A DNA stretch of 64,000 nt from Flabesymbios commensalis. Taxonomy: Eukaryota > Annelida > Polychaeta > Terebellida > Flabelligeridae. Below are positions 47,901 to 59,889 of this stretch, one piece after another (the stretch's first letter is position 1; each line of letters opens with the position of its first letter). The notes under the pieces were generated by a model. That model had not been told where the DNA came from. It ran no database searches and was given only the letters and a program-made list of their open reading frames with translations. The DNA is taken from positions 56,530,791-56,594,790 of the forward strand of contig OZ024902.1 in assembly GCA_964017125.1 (NCBI GenBank), given 5' to 3'. A program made the position numbers and the translations under genes.

Positions 47901-50150
47901 AGCAAAAAAGACAATAGGATATATAAAATTTGCTGTGAATAGAGTGTATATAAAATGAAACAATGTGTATTAATCTGTTAATATGTACGTATTAAAACAG
48001 CATGATGACATTTTAAAATAAACCTAAATTCAGGAGTGTACAATAAATATTTTCTAATATTAATACATGTGTGGTCGTACGTAATTAATAATAAAAACTG
48101 CTAATATTAATAATTTTCCTTAAAGATAATCATGATAATTAGCTATTCACGGATGAAGTTTAGATAAATCACACGGTAGAAAATGCCGATCGTCTCATAA
48201 CTCAAGTTAAATCGTGCTTGATTAATACATTTAAAGTTGATTGGTCACGAAATGCACGAAATTCCATAAAATTGCGTATGTACATACAGTTTAAGCCCGA
48301 TCACTCATTAGAAGATTATTTGTTTTACATTCCTGACACCAGATGGATAAAGACGCTATCAATATTAAAAATGAGTTCAAATAGCCTAGAAAGAGAACGA
48401 GGAAGGCATGTCAAGCAGCAGAAAATACCACTACAACAACGATTATGTCAAAGATACACGTTGAGCTATAATATATTGATGACGAAATCCACTTTTACAC
48501 AACTCTGAATTTGATTCACTCTCAAACGATGAAAAATTCCCATATATCATGTCATTTACACATCGATCGTTAGTAATAGGCTTATGGCCCAGTCACACTG
48601 AACTAGTTCGAAGAACGTTCCTGCCCGTTCTGACAATTTCATGAAACGAGGTGAGGACAGATTGAAACGTGCAATTTTGATTTTTACTACGAGAGAGCAA
48701 AGTTGAAGTAAGTGCATTCTCCTCATTCTTCTCAGCTCTTCGATGTTCTTTTTATTCACGTTGTTCTCCGATCTCTTTGTATTGTTACTTTGCCTCCACC
48801 ATGATTTATATAAAACTAATATTCATCATATTTAGTATTCACAAAACTTGCATTTGATCCATGCTAAAATATAACATATTTAAAGGCAAGAAATTGGATT
48901 TTCAAATGAGGATCACTATTTAAACCGAAAAACGCTGGTCCGACTGAAAACGGGCAGATGTAGCTGAAATGTAGTAGAAAAGAGTGGATCTGGCTCCAAA
49001 CGGAAAGGAAGTACTCACAATGTCGAAGAGACGAGTAGATCTGAATACAAACTGAGTAAGAACTTTTTAGATCAGAGTAGGAACGTATCACAAGCTTTAT
49101 AAATTAACACAGTTAAGAACGCAGTGAAGACGTAATAGAAAGTAGTAAGGTCTGTGTGACGACAGGTAGGACGGGGTAGATTTCTTATTTTGGACAACCA
49201 TATCAAAAATAAGAAATAAGGGATTTTCGTCTCGCTATCAAGCCTAACTGACTAATGCGCAGCACAAAAATTTTAAAAAAAATGCAGTTCTAGTCTATGG
49301 ACATGTTTACATCATATGGTCATATTAAGAAGCCAAAATAAAATCACCGATTTTTTATGATTTTAGTCTGCGACTGTCCCTTTAATGGACTATTAGTTAT
49401 GAAACGTATTTTAAATGACCAATTTCGTGATAGCATCGGTGAATAAATAAAAAACAAAAATAGATCACATTATAAAAAACATATTTTTATTATGAACACG
49501 GTGACTGACGAGTGGTATATGATATTTAATTATCTGTGCTGTTTCTCCAATATTGATTCTAAGTAAAATAAAATATATTCAACAATATAACAAGACAATT
49601 ATTCAATTCAGTTTTTATCTAGTCACCAGATGTCACTAGCTCATGGTACGTTTACTCTATTTCCAGATGCACATTACAATTTAAGTTTATAACTACCAGC
49701 ATATTTGGGATTAAGGCGACCAATCAAGCCAAAATCACCATTTTTATTTCTGCTCCTTGATATGTCCATACCATGTCGAAATATCTACAGACTAAAACTG
49801 CGTAATTTCAAAATTTTGTGCTGGCATTTACGAGTTAAGCGAGAAATAAGGATGACATTTAATTCCAGCCATGCATGGCCAGAATAAGAAATACAGGAAT
49901 AACTAATAAACGGGCTTTTCGCCAAACTTGCTACATTACCACAGCAATCATACAAAAATAATATAACTTAAAAGACTTCCATAAATTCAGACTATCTACT
50001 TGTTAACATATTATGGACTTATTAGTTTTTTGTATGATGTTTGCCTGATTGTGTCGCTTTGACAACAATATGCTAAGTTACTCAGAAAATTGCTGATCAG
50101 AGAGGTAGCTGAGAAAACGGTGTTGACGTTGTTGCGCAATTATTTGGTTT
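47900..50150. other. Intergenic, no gene recognised
   Basis: AT-rich. Half-copies of the small MITE at 53,938 appear near 49,305-49,385 (CATATGGTCATATT, GATTTTAGTCTGCGACTGTC) and 50,040-50,070 (GCCTGATTGTGTCGCTTTGA). Short frames here are not recognisable. Confidence 0.5.
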
Positions 50151-50154
50151 TGCT

Positions 50155-50382
50155 TATAATATATTGCTTATAATATAATATAATATAATATAATATAATA
50201 TAATATAATATAAAATAATATAATATAATATAATATAATATAATATATTATAATATAATATAATATAATATAATATAATATAATATAATATAATATAATA
50301 TAATATAATATAATATTATTATAATATAATATAATATAATATAATATAATATAATATAATATAATATAATATAATATAATTA
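50155..50382. repeat. (ATAAT)n microsatellite, ~225 bp
   Basis: About 45 pentamers, with single-base interruptions and one phase flip near 50,313 (ATAATATTATTATAATAT) that makes the array partly self-complementary. Confidence 0.98.
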
Positions 50383-50578
50383 ATTTGGCACTGGCCTTTA
50401 ATCCTTACAGCGTTGAAATAGTTTGTATGAACCATGGAGACCAACATTTTTTATCAATTTGAAATCATCAGAATTGTCTTAGTTAGCTCTCTTTCTCATC
50501 TGATTCATTTGAATACCTATAGGGGAGCGTCCAACTAGCTAAAAGATGCGTATTTTTAGAATTTAATTAGCCCTCCTG

Positions 50579-51140
50579 GCAACAGGCTAAAACATGTCTC
50601 AAATGAAAGAGGAGACCCTACTGGTAAGTTTTTGCCCTGTTGGCATTTCTATATCCCGGAGGTTACCATGGCAACGGGAGTGTAAACAGACCCTTTCAAA
50701 ACCCTCCTAATCCTAATTACTGACCAGTTTCTCCCATGTAGTTCACTTGTTGTCAAAGAAATTCATAATATTTATAACATATCTCCACAATAATTGATTT
50801 TGATCGTATAAAATAACAAAATTGTATGCATTCTTCACAACAAAAACATAATTTGTATAATTCTAAACATTTAAAGTGGTGCCATGGCAACTGCGTTATT
50901 ATTAATTATCGTGCTATAACAAATGATAATGTTTTCTATGTTACTTTTCATCTATTCAACATAAAAACACAAACAATGTGTCAAATTGAAGGTGATTTAT
51001 TTTTCTTCAATATGGTAGTTTTAAGATATCAAAATATATAATTACTATATGCCTTATTTGCATCAATGCATACGCTATAATGTCAAAAATAACAAGTTGT
51101 CACCATCTTCTTATTCGTGATATATAACACTTGTAATGAC
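50579..51140. repeat. Left arm of a large inverted repeat (partner at 63.4-64.0 kb)
   Basis: AGAGGAGACCCTACTGGTAA, GTTTTTGCCCTGTTGGCA, GGTTACCATGGCAACGGG, CTGACCAGTTTCTCC, TCAAAGAAATTCATAATA and AACACAAACAATGTGTCAAA all recur, complemented and in reverse order, at 63,420-64,000. Divergence is moderate (mostly substitutions and small gaps). Confidence 0.92.
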
Positions 51141-51359
51141 TTACACAAACTACTATAGTCACTGGGACGCCATAATTTATTGGCAAAAAATTATCGTTAG
51201 TCGTATGTGTATATTATATTGTGCTATGCCGTGGGGTGTAATAAGATGATTTGTGTTGCACAGCTGGTATTTCTGTTTTTCTAGAGCGAAAAACACCCTA
51301 TATCCCCTGAGGTGTGTATTAAACAAGACTGCATTGAACACCGTTTATTGCAGTCTTGG

Positions 51360-52470
51360 AATTTCCCTTATCTCTATAACATTCTGACATATTTCGCTTA
51401 TATTGATGGCATATCACATAGTTTCAAGCATGCACTACACGATAAACAAGGCGTGAAGGTCATCTGAGGTCAAGGTCAAGGTCATTCGAGGCTACAAAAT
51501 AAAAACATCGCATATTTTAAATCTGAAAAAATCACAATTTTTGACTAAAACTGTTTTATTTAATAATTTTATCGCTATTTCCTTGTTTATTTTCGACTGT
51601 TGTGCTCAGGCCATGATCAAAGGTTTATTCTATTCCCCAAAACCGATATTTTACCCTTTCCAGCTAATAGAAAACTATATATAGGCCTACCCATAAAGGC
51701 GTGTGGGTTGCAATACAAGCTCTATTCACTGCATAATGTTATCTTTGAATTTCAGTATCTCTAATATGTTTAGACATAAGTCGATGTTATTGATGACATA
51801 TCAATATTCAAGCATACACTGCACAAGCGAGCTGTGAAGGTCGTCTGAGATCAAGGTCATCCGAGGCCACAAGATCGAAAAAAAACTTTAAAGACTACCT
51901 ATAGGGCGTAATTACTAAGGTAAGGGGGTTGCAAGAGATACACGATTTATTATGTAGTCTTTGCATTTCAGAAATCTCTAAAAAGTGTCGACATATTAAT
52001 TTTGCTGATTTTGATGCTATATCACACAGTTTGAAGCATGCACTGCGCGATAAGCAAGTTATAAAGGTCATCTGAGGTCAAGGTAAAGGTCATCCGAGGC
52101 CACGAAATCGATCAAAGAGCGCATTTTGACTCATTTGTAAGAGCGTATTCAGCTATACACTTCAATTAGTAATCTTAATGTTTACTGTTATGTATATTTT
52201 CAGCTGTAGTACACCCCAAGCCATGATGAAATGACGATTCAAAGTTCCATAATTATATAGCCTGTATTTTATTTTTTCTAGCAAAAAATAATTAACTACT
52301 GTTATGACCTCTAAGGCCAAGGGGTGTCAGCGACGTATTATTCACTACATAAACGATTATTTGAATTTCACGTATATCCAATATCTAGTCTACTACATGA
52401 TAAAGATGGTTTGAAAGTCATCTCAATTGAATGTCGTCCGACGCCGCAAAATTAAAAAAAAACATATTAT
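51360..52470. repeat. Degenerate ~330-bp repeat with GGTCATCTGAGGTCAAGG
   Basis: Four units, each with a TATCACATAGTTTCAAGCATGCACT-like stretch, then AAGGTCATCTGAGGTCAAGG and TCATCCGAGGCCAC. Inverted single units lie at about 56,775-56,880 and 62,890-63,010, tying this stretch to the arms of the large inverted repeat. Confidence 0.8.
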
Positions 52471-52709
52471 AGCTTGGATTAATCGTCTATTTGACTAAAA
52501 ATCTTTATTTATAGGAACATTTTAGCTTTAAATTCCCTTTACTAATTACTTTCTGAACTAATCTAGCAACATGCTAAAATAAAATAAAAAATCTCATCCA
52601 TGTGTGTATGATGACTCCGAATTAGGTCTTGGACAATGGTTATGATACTCACAAAAAATGTGAGTAGTGAATCTAATTTAATTTGGTAAACTTATAACCT
52701 CCATGACGA

Positions 52710-53010
52710 TTTGTTTTACTGGCTGAGATAATCGAATGATCTTTTTCTCGCGGAAAACGCTTTGAGTGACAAAATCTCTTTTTTACTGTCCGATATCATC
52801 TTTTCACTGGCTGAGATCACTTTTTACTGGCTGAGATCATCATTTCACTGGCTGAGATAACTATCTATTTTTGTCGATATCAATTTTCACTGGTTGAGAT
52901 CACTTTTCTTTGACCGATATCACATTTAGACTGGCTTAAATCACTTTTTGATAGGCCGAGATCACTTCTCACTCACTGGGATCACTTTTTCAATGGTCGT
53001 GATCTAAGAA
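52710..53010. repeat. 21-bp minisatellite, first block (~14 units)
   Basis: Units of CACTGGCTGAGATCACTTTT type. Same unit as the main array at 54,385-56,130. Confidence 0.85.
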
Positions 53011-53079
53011 TTGATAAGCAACACAATAAAAACTAGCGGATCAATATAAATACTTACCGCGTATCCCAGCACTTTAACG

Positions 53080-53725
53080 TGCATGCACTTATATTTGAAG
53101 AAGCACTTAGTTTTCGAAAGAAAATAAGTGCATCCACTTATAATTATTCGATCATGAAAATATTTTTAAATTTCTTAAGTTCTTTAAAATTGTAATTATT
53201 TTATTTATGTCAACCAAAACTAAACTAAACTAGCATCAGTAATCACTGACTGCTACTTTGAAGTTGAGTTGCGTGAGTTACACCAGGAAATAGGTTTTGA
53301 CACTACCGGAGCTCTCATATATCACACCTCATTTGTCCACTCTTTTCAGCTATCACACCCATGCACTATAGCGTTCACTGCTTGAACTGCAGGCGCATAT
53401 AGATAACATGGAGTAATTCTCTCCTAATATCTACCCGTTAACAACTGAAAACAATAATGTAGTTTGTGTTCACGATCAACTTCATAAATTATTAAATTTT
53501 TATGGACATATACTAATAAGGGTCTCTAAAATTCGATACATATTACCTGCAGTACATGTCTGAGCATAGAGTTACACAGTGGTGCGCATAGTAAATTTCG
53601 AATATAAGTGCATGCACGTACTATTCGAATATAAGTGCATGCAGTTATAAAAGAACGAGAACATTTTGGGAGCCAGATATAAAACAATCAATTTTCACTT
53701 ATAAGTGCATGCACATTAGTGCGCG
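53080..53725. repeat. Cluster of ATAAGTGCATGCACTTAT words
   Basis: GTGCATGCACTTATA (53,082), AATAAGTGCATCCACTTATA (53,125), ATATAAGTGCATGCACGTAC (53,603), ATATAAGTGCATGCAGTTAT (53,631) and ATAAGTGCATGCACATTAG (53,701). The core is self-complementary. Confidence 0.75.
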
Positions 53726-53937
53726 GGGATGTCTTATTTTTAATTACAGCAGTACATTTATTAAAGCCCCAGAACTCTTTACTTGTATGATAAAGGAAGC
53801 AGCCAAATTATCCTTTGTAGTAATAAGAACTGTTTCAAGCGATAAATTAAGTAAAGATTATCAGACCAGTTTAGACAATAATGGACGCCAGCAATGCACT
53901 ATTCAAATAAATTTAAAAAATAGCACACTATTTAACA

Positions 53938-54042
53938 ACTTTAAAGCGACACAATCAGGCTAAAATCATCATATGACCATATGAAACCAAAATAAAAATA
54001 CTGATATTTTTATGATTTCAGCCTAATTGTGTGGCTTTAAGC
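53938..54042. repeat. ~105-bp MITE with ~30-bp inverted ends
   Basis: CTTTAAAGCGACACAATCAG with GCTAAAATCAT is mirrored by ATGATTTCAGC with CTAATTGTGTGGCTTTAAGC. Centre contains CATATGACCATATG. Fragments are at 49.3 and 50.0 kb. Confidence 0.85.
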
Positions 54043-54384
54043 TATAATAACCTTCCATTTGAAATCGAATGACATAAAGGTATGCCCCGATAACAGAGAA
54101 AATGTACCTGGTGTGCGAGTGATTTTCATTTTAATATGGATTGCTCATATTTTAAGACATCGCGAAGCAAATTCATAAAAATAAACTTTACTATCGGCCC
54201 ATCAGACATTACATTAAGTAAATTAACGAACAGTGCAAGCATACTAGAATTGAACAACCTTGTAAATGTATCAATTTTGTACTGGAATCCTTCAATATAT
54301 GTATACATATAATAACACTGTACCTATGTCATTAAGCCCACCTAGCTTTCTTTCTAGATGTCTGTTCTTTTACAGGTACTAGTA

Positions 54385-56130
54385 ATAAATTCGTGTCTAT
54401 TGTCATTTTCAGTGACAGACTTCACATTTTCGCTGGCTAAAATCACTTTATTGTTCGCAGAGATCCCTTTTTCATAGGCCAAGATTACTTTTACACCCAC
54501 AGAAATCACTTGGAGACTGGCTGAGATTATTTTTACTGGCATACAACACTTTTCACTGGCTGCGACCACTTTTTCAATGCCCAAGATTACTTTACCTTTC
54601 TAATATTCGATGAATTCACTTTTTACTGGTCATAACATCTATTTTTGTGACCGACTTCACATATTCGCGGGCTGAAATCACTTTATTACCAGCTGACTTT
54701 TTCAAAGGCCATGATTATCTTTTCAACAGCAGATATCAATTTGTGGATGGCTTAGATAACTTTTTCAGTGTCAAGCTACGTTTTTTCAATGGCTGAGATC
54801 ACTTTTGTTTACTGGCTGAAATCATTTTTTACTGGCTGAGATCACTTCTTCGGTGACGTACTTCACTTTTTCATTGTCTGAGATCATGTTTTCACTAGCG
54901 TAGAATGCTTTTTAACTGGCTAAACTCACCATTTCTCTGGCCAAAATCACTTTTTGTTGGTTGAGATCACATATTCACTGGTCGAGGTTATTTTTTCAGT
55001 GACTGAGATTACTTTTTCACTGGTTGATATCACTTGTTCATTAGGCGAAATTATTTTTCTCCGACTGAGATCACTTCCTTACTGGCTGCGATCACTTTTT
55101 ACTGGTCGAGATCACATTTTCGGTGGCTGAGATGACTTTTTCATTGGCCGATATTACCCTTCCACTGTCTGAGATCATATTTTGAGTGTTATCACTGGCC
55201 GAGATCCCTTCTTAACGGACTGAAATCACTTTTTCAATGACCAAGACCACATTTCCATTAACTGGAATCATTTTCTTCTGGGCCGAAGTCTGTTTGCAAC
55301 CATCTGAATTTACTTACACCGCTTAATTACATCGCCTTTTCAATTGCCGATATCACTTTTAAAGTGACCGACAGCTCAATGAAACATGATTACCTTTTCA
55401 TTGCCTTAGATAACTTTTTCGGTAGTCGAGATCATTGGAAATACATTTTACTGGTTGACATCAGTTCTCACTGGCGTGAACACTTTTGTACTGGTTCAGA
55501 TCACTTTTCACTGGCTTAGATAACCCTTTCATTGTCCAATATCACTTTTCGCTAATTGAGATCACATATTCATTGGTTGAGGTCATTTTCACAGTGCCTG
55601 AGATTACTTTTTGCACTGGCTGTGATCACTTGTTCTTTGGTCGAAATCATTTATCTTCATCTGTTGAAAATAACTTTTTCACTGGCCTAGATCATTTGCT
55701 TACTGGCTGAGAACACTTTTTAACTGATTTAAATGATTTTTACAATGGCTTAGATTACTTTTCTAATGGTCACTATCCCTTTCATATCGGCTGAGATATA
55801 TTTTTCGCTCACTAAGATCATTTTTTAATTGACGATATCACTTTCTCACTGGCCTGGCCAAGGTCACTTTTTCACCGAACGAGATCTATTTATTGACACT
55901 GGTTGAGAAAACTTTCTCATTTGCTCAGATAATTTTTTTTGTAGCCGAGATGACTTTTCGAATGGACAAGATCAATATGCCAAAGATGTATTTTTCAGTG
56001 CGTGAAATCACTTTTAATTTTGAGCGAGATAACTATTGGAAACAAATTATACTTTATTAAAAAGAAGGCCGACATCACTGGCCAAATTTACTTAATTGTG
56101 GCGATATCACTAAGGCCGAGATGATGAAAG
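54385..56130. repeat. 21-bp minisatellite, main block (~80 degenerate units)
   Basis: Successive units such as CTGAGATTACTTTTTCACTGG, length 21, follow each other for 1.7 kb with heavy substitution and occasional 1-3 base gaps. Read on the minus strand a unit gives seven residues (VISASEK-like), and runs of 50-75 codons stay open (e.g. 54,584 to 54,354), as expected from a 3n period without any gene. Confidence 0.92.
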
Positions 56131-56177
56131 TTTGAGATCATGTCTTATTCTGATGAAGTGCTGTTGCATAAACGTTA

Positions 56178-56280
56178 TCAAATCTAATAATAACATAACT
56201 TTCATTCAAATGTAAAATTATATTTCAATCAAATCTAATAATAACATAACTTTCATTCAAATGTAAAATTGTATTTTAAT
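56178..56280. repeat. 51-bp tandem duplication
   Basis: TCAAATCTAATAATAACATA with ACTTTCATTCAAATGTAAAA occurs at 56,178 and 56,229, nearly identical. Confidence 0.95.
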
Positions 56281-57476
56281 CAAGTGTAGACATAGGAGTT
56301 TATTTTTCTCATTGAGATAGATAGTATATTTTTATGGAGATTTTTACAAAATGGCGGTAATCCTAAATATTCTCATTTTCACTAAATTCCCATTGATATA
56401 CGTTTGATAATTATTTTAGAAATCATAGACTTTCTAATTCCCTGTTAGAAAGACATAACCAGAGTTGAGTAGGGGAAGCGGGGTCAGTTGAGTCAATTTT
56501 TACAAACGTCCCAACAAAATCAAAATATTTCTCTATCACACATATATTTCAAGTTATATTCAGTAGGAGGCTTGACCTGGGGATAAGTTGACACCTGCTT
56601 TCTTTATCATTTCTTGTCAGGGAGTGGAGTATTGGTTCAGTGATGTTAGGCCTAGTTAACTGCAACTTATTTTAAAAATGTCACCGCCTTCGGTTCATTT
56701 CTATGTTTCATACATACATTCCACTATCATGACTATGAGGATATAATTATGTTATGTTTCCAATTTCGTGATGTCATAATTATGACCTTGACATTAACCT
56801 CAGATGACATTCAAACCATGTGTATGCTTCAAACCATGACATATAGCATCAATATCAGCAAATGATATATAAAAATAGCAATTAATATCAACAAAGTATG
56901 TAAAAAACACTTTATAATTATGTAAAGGTTATTCGGCGGCTGCATAGCGCGTCTACGGCAACACCCTTAGCATGAGTTAGGCGCATAAGTATTTTTTGTT
57001 TTCTTGAAAATCAACCGACTGTGTAAGTCAAAATCAGTATTGTTTTATGCTCTGGAGTTAATTGCATTCGAAAATAAACATAACAGTAACGATAAAATTA
57101 TTTAATGGAGATCAAGATATATTATAGCATGGGTGTCTCTTTAGAAGTCATACTATATTCTACAACACATGTTAGCTCACACATGTCGTGACGTCATAGG
57201 CCTATCTGGCTCTTCCAGTCTCCCCCTGACACTAGCACCCATTCCTTAATTTCATAACTTCTGTAGTTCTGTCATGTCTGTGACGTTAGGCCTTATGCTT
57301 TACAAATAGAATCCTATTTGATAGGGACCATTTTATTTTTAAATTGACAAGATCTGTGCCAATGTAACTTACGACGTCTCTTTATAAAACTAGGCCTATT
57401 TGGTTTGAATTGAAGTCCAGAATTGCTGCCTTCAGACTAGGCCTACATGTCAAATGGGATGGCATATATAGACAAT
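56280..57476. other. Intergenic, no gene recognised
   Basis: AT-rich. One inverted unit of the GGTCATCTGAGG repeat at about 56,775-56,880. Nothing else named. Confidence 0.5.
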
Positions 57477-57610
57477 ATTACCCGGTGTTTTCAGTATTGG
57501 CTCTAGTATTTTGTTGAGGTGGCCAGTATTTTGACGAGGCCGGAGGCCGAGGCAAAAATACGGCCACTGAGACAAAATAATAGGGCCAATACTGAAAACA
57601 CAAGGGTAAT
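57477..57610. repeat. 134-bp hairpin element
   Basis: GTGTTTTCAGTATTGGC and GCCAATACTGAAAACAC, extended by ATTACCC/GGGTAAT and GTGGCCAGTATTTTG/CAAAAATACGGCCAC, around GAGGCCGGAGGCCGAGG. Arms about 57 bp. Confidence 0.9.
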
Positions 57611-59050
57611 GTTGTATTTATTATATACCTTGTAATTCTGTTTTGTCACCTGAATAGGCCTTCTTCTTCTTCTATAACGTATGCCTACCCACCATTTGTC
57701 CCACTGGTGACCATTGATCTCTGGTCGGGTCAACTCGCGCGACCTCAGGAACCGGACTGAATCTCTAACGTTAGGCCTGGCCATTAGGCCAACTGATAGT
57801 CCTAAACTCAGGATAGGCATATAGGCTAGGTTATGTAGGCCCTACCTGTAGCGTACTGATGACAGGTATGAATTTATAAACATAATACACGATATAGGGA
57901 AGACTATAGGCCTAGGCCCCTACACCATGTAGGCTACACCTTACAACCTGATTGTCGCCAGTGACTAGCACCCGCATATCTGATAGCAGTGAGCAGGGGG
58001 TGTACGCCTGAATGTACGCTAATAACGCTCACATTGCGTGTATGTAGGCTTCACAGTGGTATTAACGGACTGTTATCAACTGGCCTGCTAGCTGGCTGAT
58101 GTAGGCCTAGACATTGTTTTCTACTGGTTAACATTACATGGCTAACTAAGCATAGACTAGATACACAAACACAAGCAGAAGCCTAAAATGTGTTTTCATT
58201 GAAAGATTACATCATAGAAAATAACATAACATAAACCTTGAATAAATCGGAATACAAATCACCACGTTATTAGCCTAATATTTTCACATCTCAAGTGAGC
58301 GCGGAATCAACATGGCGGCGAATGAAATGTCGCACCGTCCCTGATCCTGAATGAGGTCAATACGAACGCTAAACAGTCAATAACAAACGCCAAACTAGGA
58401 CAAATACGAAAAACCCAGTCAAATAAGTATAATTTCAGTATTTGCCCTAATCCTGCTAATTGTCCATGGATAATGATAAATAGTAGAAACTAGTCAATAC
58501 GACGCCAGCCAAAATAACTGTTATTGCACAGGGCAGAAATTATGTTATTAGGGCAAATAACAGCTTAGGTATATAATAAGCATTGGTATTAAACCACTGC
58601 CACTGGGACAGACTGTTCACTTTTTTTATATTAGGATCGTTGTATAATCATTCATGGTAGGCCTATAGATCTTATTGTTCTGGAATGGTTCCAAGTAAAG
58701 AAAGACATATGGCAAGTAGGCCTTGACGCTTGTCGAATAGACTACACTGTAGGCATAGCCTACAGTAGCCTACAGTATAACATCATTTGTAGGGCCTACA
58801 ACGTCGGCCCAACGCCTTCGACGTGTCCGTGTGACTGTAGACAGTAGGCCTAGTCTATTAAAAAAAATAAAAATAATAGGCCTAATAGTGTTAGGCTAGA
58901 TGCTACCTTGTAGCCTACTGTATCTAGACTATAGGCCTAACTATTAAAATGGAGTCATGACAAATATTCTTGTCAGTTAGTCTAACTTTACATAAAGAAA
59001 TAATTTATCAGATTTATAGCATAAGTAAAAATAGGCCTTCATTCCTAAAA
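57611..59050. other. Intergenic, no gene recognised
   Basis: Unusually dense in TAGGCCTA-type words (dozens of GGCCTA or TAGGCC). A remnant of the palindromic family, ACAACGTCGGCCCAACGCC, is at 58,799. No coding region is recognised. Confidence 0.55.
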
Positions 59051-59055
59051 AAAAA

Positions 59056-59131
59056 AATCCTTGATCAGACTCGAACATGGAACTCTGGCTCTCCAGGCAT
59101 GTCTCGTTACCACTGCACCACGTGAATACGT
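59056..59131 (-). repeat. tRNA-like relic or SINE head, minus strand
   Basis: Minus strand reads CGTGGTGCAGTGGTAACGAG (A-box-like TGGTGCAGTGG) and then TGTTCGAGTCTGATCAAGG (B-box-like), followed by a T run. I cannot fold a convincing anticodon stem, so I do not call a functional tRNA. Confidence 0.45.
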
Positions 59132-59140
59132 GTAGACTAT

Positions 59141-59395
59141 TACCCAGGGGGCAAGACTAGATTTCCTGACACGGCGTGTTGTAAAAGGTTGGGCACCTGA
59201 AATGATATCTACATATATCTGGGATCACAACCTAGGTGCACAACCTTGCAAATCGACTACTCAAAATTGGCAGGAAGCCAATAACGGCGGCCATTACCGA
59301 AAAACAAGAATTTGTCAATATTTCGGTCAATATTTAAGAAAATTTTCTTTTAAAGATGTCTAGACCTATGTTTTCAGGGTCAAAGATTAACATAA
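59141..59395. repeat. Left terminal inverted repeat of the 3.39-kb element
   Basis: Pairs with 62,277-62,531. A few small gaps near the outer end; the middle (TGCACAACCTTGCAAATCGA, GGCGGCCATTACCGAAAAA) is almost identical. Confidence 0.9.
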
Positions 59396-59889
59396 AACCA
59401 ACCCTGGACTGATGTTATGTCCACTTAACATGCTAGTAGACAAAGCTATGCTTTTATGTTTTGAAAATAATATTCACCGCTAATTATAACTGAGCACTAT
59501 TGACAGGAAAACATTCAACGTCATAAAAATAATGTTTATTTATTATGATAAACTTGATATAAAAAAGAATTAACCTTTGCAGGTTTACAACATTTGGTAT
59601 AATAATATCTTTACAACGTAATCGGGCTACAGTTTCATGTATAACAAAATTTAATAATACTAAAAATAATACTGACAAAACCCCCACTCTAGGGATTAGC
59701 ACACAGCTATATATCAATTAGTCTAGAGGATAATTCAGTGTGGTTAACAGATGACTAAAAATGTAGATAGTTGTGATAGTTGTTTAAATATCACGGTCAA
59801 TTACCCTATTGCTGATGAAATATGCATCTGTGTAGTATATCGGACATTTCCAGAAAATTAGACCCAAACACTGCTGTTGGCTGGTCTTC

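Noticed and set aside
54354-54584. 76-codon minus-strand coiled-coil-like protein
   Set aside because: It is one open run within the 21-bp minisatellite; kept only as an observation about its period.
58312-58350. CAACATGGCGGCGAATGAAATG as a translation start of a new gene
   Set aside because: The frame stops after about ten codons and no splice donor with a continuing coding exon is recognised.
59056-59131. Functional tRNA gene on the minus strand
   Set aside because: A-box and B-box-like words are present, but no consistent acceptor and anticodon stems can be drawn; better as a SINE or tRNA relic.
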